Assembly: GCA_002425245.1 (NCBI GenBank)
Contig: DILW01000073.1
Span: 1 to 47,866, forward strand
DNA length: 47,866 nucleotides
Direction: 5' to 3'
Source: Betaproteobacteria bacterium UBA5582
GTDB taxonomy: Bacteria > Pseudomonadota > Gammaproteobacteria > Burkholderiales > Rhodocyclaceae
Shown: positions 42,302 to 47,866 of the stretch, piece after piece
How the letters are laid out: every line of letters begins with the position of its first letter
Numbering within the stretch: position 1 is the stretch's first letter
Notes under the pieces: generated by a model
The model's database searches: none
Seen by the model: the letters and a program-made list of their open reading frames with translations, nothing else
What the model was told of the DNA's origin: nothing
Position numbers and translations under genes: made by a program

Positions 42302-43098
42302 TTGCGTGCCGGCCCCGGTCGGGTGGTCAGTTGCCCGGTCGGCGCGCCATCGGCAAAGCGCCACAGGGTTCCGGCCGGCATTGTCGTCCACTGCTCGTTG
42401 TCGGTCAGCGGCAAGGTGGCGATCACCGCGACCCGGTCCCTGGCGCCAGTTACCTCACGGAAGTCGACGCTCAGATCCTGGTCCTTCAGATGGGCCTCAG
42501 CGAACGGTGCCTGGCGCACGATATAGCTCAACCGCGTCGAGGCGTGGGCAAACAGGCAGTCGCCGTTCGACAGCAGGAAGTTGAATTCGCCGTGTCCGGC
42601 AATGTCGAGGGTCAGTTCGTGCAGCACCGGGAACAAAGTGTCGGTACTCGGCATGGTGTCGCCGAAGCGCTGGCGGAATGACTGCAGCAGCCAGCAGAAG
42701 GCCCGCTCGCTGTCGGTATTGCCGACTGGCAGGAAGCTGCCGTCGAGCGGCGGTTGAAAGTCGAGCAGGTTGCCGTTGTGCGCGAAAATCCAGTAGCGGC
42801 CCCATAATTCGCGCATGAAAGGATGCGTGTTTTCCAGCGCGACCGTGCCCTGAGTGGCCTTGCGGATGTGCGCGATGACATTCATCGAGCGGATCGGATA
42901 GCGGCTGACCAACTCGGCCACCGGCGAGCTGGCAGAGGGCTGCGGGTCGAGGAAGAGACGTGCGCCGCGGCCCTCGAAAAAGGCGATGCCCCAGCCGTCC
43001 GAATGCACGTCAGTCGCCCCGCCGCGCGCCTGGAAGCCGGAGAAGGAAAAACAGATGTCGGTGGGCACGTTGCAATTCATGCCGAGCAACTGGCACAT
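42298..43098 (-). CDS. Class II glutamine amidotransferase (YafJ-like)
   Basis: A 266-residue Ntn-type amidotransferase: N-terminal Cys2 nucleophile in MCQLLGMNCN, then DVHSDGWGIAFFEGRGARLF, HIRKATQGTVALENTHPFMRELWGRYWIFAHNGNL and GNTDSERAFCWLL, the usual glutaminase-domain blocks. There is no synthetase partner domain; the physiological acceptor of this YafJ group is not known to me. AAAGGAA ribosome binding site before the ATG at 43098. Its upstream region borders the integrated element. Confidence 0.92.
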   Translation of the reverse strand: MCQLLGMNCNVPTDICFSFSGFQARGGATDVHSDGWGIAFFEGRGARLFLDPQPSASSPVAELVSRYPIRSMNVIAHIRKATQGTVALENTHPFMRELWGRYWIFAHNGNLLDFQPPLDGSFLPVGNTDSERAFCWLLQSFRQRFGDTMPSTDTLFPVLHELTLDIAGHGEFNFLLSNGDCLFAHASTRLSYIVRQAPFAEAHLKDQDLSVDFREVTGARDRVAVIATLPLTDNEQWTTMPAGTLWRFADGAPTGQLTTRPGPARN

Positions 43099-43155
43099 TT
43101 TTCGTTCCTTTTCGTGGTAGCCTGATCGCTCAAGATGCTTGCGTATACAGGGGTT

Positions 43156-43181
43156 TGTAGAGGTTGTTGTCTGTCTCTACA
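43156..43181. repeat. Inverted repeat beside the integrase, candidate attachment core
   Basis: TGTAGAG (43156-43162) and its complement (43175-43181) with 12 bp between. It lies at the junction where the chromosomal gene ends and the element's integrase begins, the expected place for attL. A 9-bp direct repeat, GGTGACACA, follows at 43182-43190 and 43218-43226. The other end of the element is not in the window, so no repeat pair can be tested. Confidence 0.35.
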
Positions 43182-44702
43182 GGTGACACAGGCAAGCAAA
43201 ATTCAGAAACACGGGCGGGTGACACATTGGCGGAATTCTTACACAAAAAATCAGGCTCCAGTCTCTGGTATTACCGGCGGCGTTATCCGCAGGACGTTGC
43301 CAAGGTGCTGGGCAAGGCGACGTACATGCAAAGCCTGAGGACGGCGGTAAAGCGGGATGCGGAGAGGCTGTCCAGAAGCGTGTCTGTGCAGTTCGATTCC
43401 ATTTGCCATGAGGCGAGGCTAAAGCGTGATCTGGCCGTTGCTGAGGCCACGTTGCCGCAAGCCGTCGAAGGTGCTGGGGCGGATTCATCTGCGAGTGCAG
43501 ACGAGTTGCTTGCACGTATTCCTGCTTTGATGCGGCAAGCCGCGTCTCGGGTCATCGAGGAACAGCAGCGCAATCCAAGAGACTGGTTAAATGTGGTCAA
43601 GGGCTGGCAATCATTCTATGAAGCGATGAAGGTCGGTCAAGTGCCCCCCGTGGCACAAAGGCCCGCAATCGAGGCTCAGGCGGTTTTAAACGGCATCGAG
43701 TTGGCAATACAGGGGAAGCCCTTGCCAGCCGAAACGGTGGCGGTGGGAGGGGGTGAAGAGGCGCATCCTGCGACAGTGGCGGGTGAGTCGTGGGCGAGCG
43801 TATGCCGTCGCGCTTTAGCGAAGTACCGTGATCGTGTCGGCGATTCCCGATACCAGATGGCACAACGGCGACTGCCCGAAATCAAGGTGACAACGGTTAC
43901 GCTAGCCCATGTCGAGGCGGGCTTGCTGGAATGGTCCCGGGAGCGTCTGCGCAATGTAACCCCGCGGACGGTGAAAACTCAGCTTGACGGCATGGTTTCG
44001 GCCTTGCGCTGCGTGTTGCCTAAGTTGCCTATGCCGCGTCTCAAGGAACTTCAGGGGGTAATGCAGCCACGAGTGGATGATCGGGAACCTATGCCAGTGC
44101 AAGCCATCCGGGAGGCAATAGAGGGGTTCAAGCAGCGTCCGGCGAGTGTCAAGGTGAGGAAAGGCTATGGGGGCGGGGCTTCACAGTTCGATGCGATTGC
44201 CGTCGAGACGCTTGCCGTGCTTGGCATGAGGCCACGGGAATTGATGCAGGCCAAGAGCGATGCCATTTGCGAAAAGACCGACGTTTTTGGCGTGAAGGGG
44301 TGGTATTTCAGGGTTGTCAGTGGGAAGAACAAGGCGGCGGAAAGAGACATACCGATTAGTGACGGTGCTCGCGCTGTGCTAGACATCGATAAGTTACGGG
44401 CCATGCTGGCTTGGCAAGAGAACAACCCGCGTTCGCTACACGGGGCGGTTTCGTCGATGAGCACAAGATTCAGTAAAATGACGAACGGCTATACGCTTTA
44501 TCAGATGCGGCACTCATGGAAAGACATTGCTGTTCGCCGGGGCATTGATTTTGAGATACGCGAACGCTTGATTGGGCATCGGGTGCGAGGTGTTGCAGCG
44601 GTGTATGGTTCGGGAGTTCCATTGGGGCTTGGGCTGGATGCTATTGAGGCGGTGCGCTCTGTGCTCTTTGCGGCGACAAAAGAAACAGATGCCGAGAGCT
44701 AG
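43164..44702 (+). CDS. Tyrosine recombinase/integrase (DUF6538 type)
   Basis: A protein of up to 512 residues with an N-terminal Arg-rich DUF6538-like segment (FLHKKSGSSLWYYRRRYPQDVAKVLGKATYMQSLRT), a central helical core-binding region and a C-terminal catalytic domain. Catalytic residues: Arg in LAVLGMRPRELMQAK (about 355), Lys in SGKNKAAERDIPIS (about 387), Arg in YQMRHSWKD (about 450; Tyr stands where His is common), His in IGHRV (about 472), Tyr in AAVYGSG (about 481). The start is uncertain: TTG at 43164 opens the longest frame, but TTG at 43227 fits the family's LAEFLHKK start better. It should integrate and excise the element to the right. Confidence 0.88.
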   Translation: MLSVSTGDTGKQNSETRAGDTLAEFLHKKSGSSLWYYRRRYPQDVAKVLGKATYMQSLRTAVKRDAERLSRSVSVQFDSICHEARLKRDLAVAEATLPQAVEGAGADSSASADELLARIPALMRQAASRVIEEQQRNPRDWLNVVKGWQSFYEAMKVGQVPPVAQRPAIEAQAVLNGIELAIQGKPLPAETVAVGGGEEAHPATVAGESWASVCRRALAKYRDRVGDSRYQMAQRRLPEIKVTTVTLAHVEAGLLEWSRERLRNVTPRTVKTQLDGMVSALRCVLPKLPMPRLKELQGVMQPRVDDREPMPVQAIREAIEGFKQRPASVKVRKGYGGGASQFDAIAVETLAVLGMRPRELMQAKSDAICEKTDVFGVKGWYFRVVSGKNKAAERDIPISDGARAVLDIDKLRAMLAWQENNPRSLHGAVSSMSTRFSKMTNGYTLYQMRHSWKDIAVRRGIDFEIRERLIGHRVRGVAAVYGSGVPLGLGLDAIEAVRSVLFAATKETDAES

Positions 44703-44780
44703 TACGATGTTCTTAAGCTTACGGTTTTTATCTATGCGGTACGATGCTGCTTCTATTAATCACTCTTGGGGGTATGACTT

Positions 44781-45050
44781 TTGAAGTACACATTATTTGC
44801 ACTGGCTCTGTTGCTCACCGGGTGCGCGAGTTCTGGCGTGGTTCCGCTAACAGCAGACAAGTTTATGATTTCAAAAAATTCGGCAAAATTTGGAGGCGGA
44901 ATTTCAGCCTCTGCCGCTTCCGAGGTTCACGAAGAGGCGAATGACTTCTGCTCCAAGCAGGGGAAGAAAATGGAAACGGTTGATCTTCAGCTAGTTCCGG
45001 GCCGCGCAGGCTCGCTGGGGAATGTGACCCTTCAATTCAAATGTGTTTAA
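44781..45050 (+). CDS. Small lipoprotein, unknown function
   Basis: An 89-residue protein with a lipoprotein signal peptide: MKYTLFALALLLTGCASSG, lipobox LTGC with Cys at about 15. The mature part is short, with two further Cys (FCSKQG and the final KCV) that may form a disulfide. TTG start at 44781, preceded by GGGGG at moderate distance. No family that gives a function. It lies in the AT-richer element, 78 bp after the integrase. Confidence 0.7.
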   Translation: MKYTLFALALLLTGCASSGVVPLTADKFMISKNSAKFGGGISASAASEVHEEANDFCSKQGKKMETVDLQLVPGRAGSLGNVTLQFKCV

Positions 45051-45276
45051 CCGGGGGCAGGAGAATAAGCCTTTTCAGAAAAATCGGGCGAGGATAAGGG
45101 AGTTACAGCGCTCAAGCACTCTAGTGCTGTAAAGGCTTTGGCTGGGGCTTCCTGAATAAAGTAAATACCGGCGAGGGACAGATCGCCAAGACCGAACTCG
45201 CTGTTGCTGCCTGATTCCGATTAACTCGGAAATACGGTGGTCGCCGGACGGTTACCGTGTAAGGGGGAATAAATAG
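45051..45276. other. Non-coding gap with several inverted repeats
   Basis: 226 bp without a convincing gene. It holds short inverted repeats: GCAC-TCTA-GTGC inside a TACAGC...GCTGTA frame near 45105-45131, TCCGA-TTAAC-TCGGA near 45216-45231, and ACGGT-T-ACCGT near 45249-45260. A frame without a start codon reads to a stop near 45213 and might be a gene remnant. It ends in AAGGGGG, the ribosome binding site of the next gene. Confidence 0.35.
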
Positions 45277-45906
45277 ATGAGAAAAATCATCGGAACCTCA
45301 ATGGTCTTTGTCATTGGGGTAGTTGCGGTCTACTTTGCATATTCCCAATTTGCAGAGATTAAAACTTTGAGATCGCACGTCGCGCTTTCTGATGCCAAGG
45401 TTGTTGATCTTGAAAGTCAGATTTCTGAGATAAAGGAACAAAATCGTCGTCTCTCAATTGGCATAACTATACTCAGGGAAGCTAGTCGCGGAATGTATGG
45501 TTTGAGCGCAGAAGCGACGCAGCAAGTGGAGGTCGTTGCAGAGCACCTGATGACTTGGAGCGGGAACAGGGAAAAGGATTTCGCTGATTGCTGGGATCGG
45601 GAGGTTCGCACATATCGTTGGGGTAGTGATGGTGTTTACACTGAGATGGTGCTCGGTGCGTGCATTTCAAAAGTTGTGGACAACAAATCAGCCATATTGC
45701 TAAGTGAGGTTGAAAAGATGTCTGCTTACTTACGATCTGAGTGTTTTAACAGAGGTTCTAACCGTGCTGAATCCACGACAGAGTGTTGGGCGGATGCAAA
45801 TAATCGTTATGGTTTCTCCGCGTGGAACGTCTTGTTTAGCGCTTTAACAGAGGAGAATTGGCAGCCCGAGGTGAGTTTTTCTCCTAAAAACTGGGTAACT
45901 CGTTAA
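45277..45906 (+). CDS. Membrane-anchored coiled-coil protein, unknown function
   Basis: A 209-residue protein: one N-terminal membrane helix (about residues 5-25, IGTSMVFVIGVVAVYFAYSQF), a coiled coil (about 30-65, LESQISEIKEQNRRLSIGI) and a domain with several Cys (FADCWDREV, LGACISK, SECFN, TECWAD) likely exposed to the periplasm. Codon use is AT-rich, unlike the core genes. I recognise no family. AAGGGGG ribosome binding site upstream. Its stop overlaps the end of the convergent recombinase gene by 4 bp. Confidence 0.7.
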   Translation: MRKIIGTSMVFVIGVVAVYFAYSQFAEIKTLRSHVALSDAKVVDLESQISEIKEQNRRLSIGITILREASRGMYGLSAEATQQVEVVAEHLMTWSGNREKDFADCWDREVRTYRWGSDGVYTEMVLGACISKVVDNKSAILLSEVEKMSAYLRSECFNRGSNRAESTTECWADANNRYGFSAWNVLFSALTEENWQPEVSFSPKNWVTR

Positions 45907-46619
45907 GTCGCTGTGAGCAAGGTTTCAGTGGTTGCGAGCCTTGCCAATAGATTTTTAACGGATGTCTTGTGCCAAACTCCACCGCGAGGGGTTTTGTACC
46001 CACCTGCGTTTAAGGCTTCTGCCAATGCGCCTAAGGATGTTTTTTCCTGTGCCTGAAACTTCGCGAGTACAGCCCGCATTTCTTGGGCGTATTCGTTGGC
46101 TTTGGCCTTGGCGGCTTCTACCCCGGCCCTATTCCCCTTAGCTGCGCGAAGCAGTGGTGCGGCGCCGTTTGGGTTTCCGAGTTTTTGGCCTCTGGCCTTG
46201 GCGGCTTGCAGTGCCTCTTTGGTACGCTTGCTTATCGCTTCTCGTTCTTGCTGGGCGACAAGGGCCATGATGCCAACAGTGAAGTTGTTCGCTTCTGGCA
46301 TGTCGGCGGCAACGAACTGGACTCCCGAGTCTTGAAGAGTAAGAAGGAAGGCGGCATTTCTTGAGAGGCGATCAAGCTTGGCAATGACTAGGACGGAGCC
46401 AGTAACCTTGGCATGGTGCAGAGCCTTCGACAACTGGGGGCGGTCGTTCAGTTTGCCGGATTCAATCTCGGTGAATGACTCGATGATGCAAGCCCCGGTG
46501 CGGTCCGCGTACGCTTGAATCGCAGCTTGCTGGGCTTCCAATCCTAAGCCGGAATTGCCTTGCTTGGTGGTGCTGACACGATGGTAAGCAACGAGCTTTG
46601 GGCTTGGTTTGGCTGTCAT
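45903..46619 (-). CDS. Serine recombinase/resolvase
   Basis: A 238-residue resolvase-family recombinase: catalytic Ser16 in VAYHRVSTTKQGNSGLGLEAQQ, GSVLVIAKLDRLSRNAAFLLTLQDSGVQFVAADMPEANNF and ALVAQQEREAISKRTKEALQAAKARG in the E-helix region. The C-terminal part (SLGALAEALNAGGYKTPRGGVWHKTSVKNLLARL) is a short recombinase/HTH-like DNA-binding end. It is smaller than large serine integrases. It may resolve or invert sites within the element. A 40-bp imperfect palindrome lies directly upstream. Confidence 0.92.
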   Translation of the reverse strand: MTAKPSPKLVAYHRVSTTKQGNSGLGLEAQQAAIQAYADRTGACIIESFTEIESGKLNDRPQLSKALHHAKVTGSVLVIAKLDRLSRNAAFLLTLQDSGVQFVAADMPEANNFTVGIMALVAQQEREAISKRTKEALQAAKARGQKLGNPNGAAPLLRAAKGNRAGVEAAKAKANEYAQEMRAVLAKFQAQEKTSLGALAEALNAGGYKTPRGGVWHKTSVKNLLARLATTETLLTAT

Positions 46620-46638
46620 GGCATGGCTTCCTAGCGAG

Positions 46639-46678
46639 GGTATAAAACTGACTAATGAGCGTTAGGCGGATTTATACC
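46639..46678. promoter_or_regulatory. 40-bp imperfect palindrome upstream of the serine recombinase
   Basis: Outer arms GGTATAAA (46639-46646) and TTTATACC (46671-46678) are perfect; over the full 40 bp, 15 of 20 base pairs are symmetric around a central AG. It ends 20 bp from the recombinase start and covers its -10 box. It could be a recombination site, an autoregulatory operator, or both. Confidence 0.6.
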
Positions 46679-46699
46679 ATTTCAGGAGGGGCTTGGCAA
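46671..46699 (-). promoter_or_regulatory. Promoter of the serine recombinase
   Basis: On the minus strand TTGCCA (46699-46694), 17-nt spacer, TATAAA (46676-46671). Near-consensus and correctly placed for the gene starting at 46619; the -10 lies inside the right arm of the palindrome, which suggests self-repression. Confidence 0.6.
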
Positions 46700-46941
46700 T
46701 GGCATTGAAAGCTGCTTCAGGACGAATCAGGAGGTCGATGGGGAATCCCCAGCAAGGCATCTGCGAGGCCCTTGGGCGGGGTTTCGTGCCGGGGGTGGGG
46801 GGAGAGTGTGCCCGAGGGCTAGAACCTCTGGGGCGCTTGGGGTCTAAATTAGCAAATGCAAATACAGGTGCTTTGTGCGGATCAGAAGATGCGCGAGATT
46901 TCAATAGAACTACTTACGTAGTAATGGAAATCAACCATTGA
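46699..46941 (+). CDS. Possible small ORF, unknown
   Basis: An 80-codon frame starting at ATG 46699 with a good AGGAGG ribosome binding site about 9 nt upstream. The peptide (MALKAASGRIRRSMGNPQQG...) is Gly/Arg-rich and resembles nothing I know. A competing frame on the other strand (46904-46662) has no better support. The wider 46620-46986 gap otherwise holds the recombinase promoter, the palindrome and a hairpin. Coding status is doubtful. Confidence 0.25.
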   Translation: MALKAASGRIRRSMGNPQQGICEALGRGFVPGVGGECARGLEPLGRLGSKLANANTGALCGSEDARDFNRTTYVVMEINH

Positions 46942-46945
46942 AAGC

Positions 46946-46961
46946 GGGTGCATTTGCACCC
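46946..46961 (-). terminator. Hairpin after the coiled-coil/HTH gene
   Basis: GGGTGCA - 2 nt - TGCACCC, a perfect 7-bp stem 26 bp past the stop of the minus-strand gene ending at 46987. The following sequence (GCTTTC) has only a weak T run, so termination is uncertain. Confidence 0.4.
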
Positions 46962-46986
46962 TCCCTGCACCCGGCTTCCATTTTGC

Positions 46987-47781
46987 TCAGCCCACCTTAG
47001 ATCGTCGTATGATGGATTTCACAGTATCCCGATTCATCCCGAGTTCACTAGCGATTGCCGTTGGCCCCTTCTCTTGTGAGTACAGAGCTAGCACCTTCTC
47101 GCGTGAAGAAGTACATCCAGCATCAGAAAGAGATTCCCGAGCCTTAGTTTCCCGCATCTGCTGCTCAAGCAACTGCACACGGGCTTCTAGCTTAGTGATC
47201 CTGTCGCAACTCTTGAACATCGCACGGTTAATGCTGAGGCTCTGCCCGAAGGTTCTTGCACTGTGTCGCCGGTTCATGCAGTCCCTACCATGCGTCGCTT
47301 GCATAGCTTTCTCCATTGGGTGATTCATAATCGCAGGCGAGTCCCACGCTTGCTTCCGTCGCTTACCGTGTTGGCTGTTCATGATACTCGTGGCCTTCTT
47401 GGGGTCATCTGGGAATGCAGCATTAACTACCGCGCTGACGCTGGGGGTTCCCCCATCTTGGAACAGGTCCAGTTGAGTAACAATTACGTGCGTGTAATCT
47501 TTGACGCTGTGACGTGAAATCGGAGTACTAGCCGCAGCTAGCCCCCTTCCGAGTTCTCGCTTAGCTTCAAGCACCTGTTGCTGATACTTCGTGAAGGCTT
47601 GCTGTGCGGTCGGAGCTTGACTATTGAGGTCCGCTATTGCTCTATCAGCGGCAGCACCATATTTCTGACGTAGCTGCTCTTTGCTGAGGCCTACTGCTGC
47701 ATCCTTCAATGCTGCACGATATAAAAATTGCTGTTCTTGCAAAGTTCTATCCCCTGTGCCGTAACCACTGGCTCGCACCAA
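46987..47781 (-). CDS. Coiled-coil protein with C-terminal helix-turn-helix, unknown
   Basis: A 264-residue protein. The N-terminal half is Gln/Ala-rich and helical (LQEQQFLYRAALKDAAVGLSKEQLRQKYG); a coiled coil lies near 195-220 (RITKLEARVQLLEQQMRETKARE). An HTH follows near 228-262 (REKVLALYSQEKGPTAIASELGMNRDTVKSIIRRSKVG), like the small HTH at the end of resolvases and transposition regulators. The only starts are TTG 47781 or GTG 47778 shortly after an in-frame stop, with no good ribosome binding site, so the 5' end may be truncated. Likely a DNA-binding accessory protein of the element; function unknown. Confidence 0.6.
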   Translation of the reverse strand: MVRASGYGTGDRTLQEQQFLYRAALKDAAVGLSKEQLRQKYGAAADRAIADLNSQAPTAQQAFTKYQQQVLEAKRELGRGLAAASTPISRHSVKDYTHVIVTQLDLFQDGGTPSVSAVVNAAFPDDPKKATSIMNSQHGKRRKQAWDSPAIMNHPMEKAMQATHGRDCMNRRHSARTFGQSLSINRAMFKSCDRITKLEARVQLLEQQMRETKARESLSDAGCTSSREKVLALYSQEKGPTAIASELGMNRDTVKSIIRRSKVG

Positions 47782-47817
47782 GTCCCTAGCCGCATTCCCT
47801 TAACGAGGGATGGGCCA

Positions 47818-47866
47818 ATGACCCCGGCACAGAAAACAGTGGGAATGATTAATGAACGGTACAGAG
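47818..47866 (+). CDS. Possible start of a divergent gene, cut by the window edge
   Basis: ATG at 47818 with GAGGG 9 nt upstream opens a frame (MTPAQKTVGMINERYR) that stays open to the edge. It is divergent from the coiled-coil/HTH gene. Too short to identify or to confirm as coding. Confidence 0.3.
   Translation, partial: MTPAQKTVGMINERYR

Noticed and set aside
43099..43163. tRNA gene as integration target
   Set aside because: No cloverleaf or T-loop-like sequence is visible between the amidotransferase gene and the integrase.
46662..46904. 80-codon minus-strand frame upstream of the serine recombinase
   Set aside because: Pro/Arg-rich with no ribosome binding site, and it overlaps the recombinase promoter.

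Overview
The window is a 47.9-kb piece of a GC-rich betaproteobacterial chromosome, most likely Rhodocyclales (Dechloromonas/Azonexus-like). This rests on gene content and order: two phasins, an mlaFEDACB - ABC exporter - bolA - murA - his block, and hisIE-hinT-tatABC. No rRNA or tRNA gene was recognised, so the genus is an inference.

Layout. 0-4 kb: the 5' end of glnS, a Pit phosphate transporter, a CrcB fluoride channel and a lone SagB-type oxidoreductase. 4.1-5.8 kb: a Cache-domain chemoreceptor, divergent from hrpA. 5.9-11.9 kb: a tight plus-strand run of hrpA, an EI24 membrane protein, a molybdopterin-binding-domain protein and a YbaK-type deacylase, closed by a bidirectional terminator. 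11.9-13.3 kb: two phasin genes behind a near-consensus promoter carrying a 23-bp palindrome. 13.3-15.5 kb: kdsD-lptC-lptA (KDO and LPS transport), without kdsC between kdsD and lptC. 15.5-25.4 kb: a ten-gene minus-strand operon for an MSHA-like type IV pilus/pseudopilus. It encodes a secretin, a TPR protein, an ATPase, a GspF-type platform protein, a MshI/GspL-like hybrid, two small alignment-subcomplex-type proteins, an unusual 533-residue pilin-like protein and two prepilins. It has no prepilin peptidase or retraction ATPase.

25.5-32.2 kb: the complete Mla phospholipid transport set, followed by a two-gene ABC-2 exporter, a BolA protein and murA, so outer-membrane lipid and peptidoglycan functions are transcribed together. 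32.4 kb: a cold-shock protein with a long leader. 32.7-42.3 kb: the histidine locus, split here. hisGD is followed by two half-size chromate transporter genes, then hisC on the opposite strand, then hisBHAFIE running on into hinT and tatABC. A class II glutamine amidotransferase converges on tatC with overlapping stop codons.

43.1 kb to the end: visibly more AT-rich accessory DNA with a tyrosine integrase, a small lipoprotein, a membrane-anchored unknown protein, a serine recombinase with a 40-bp imperfect palindrome over its promoter, and a coiled-coil/HTH unknown protein. This is the left part of an integrated element whose right end lies outside the window.

The least explained parts are the rebuilt pilus operon with its repeated pilin module, the rearranged his locus, the phasin operator, and the site-like palindromes beside the two recombinases.
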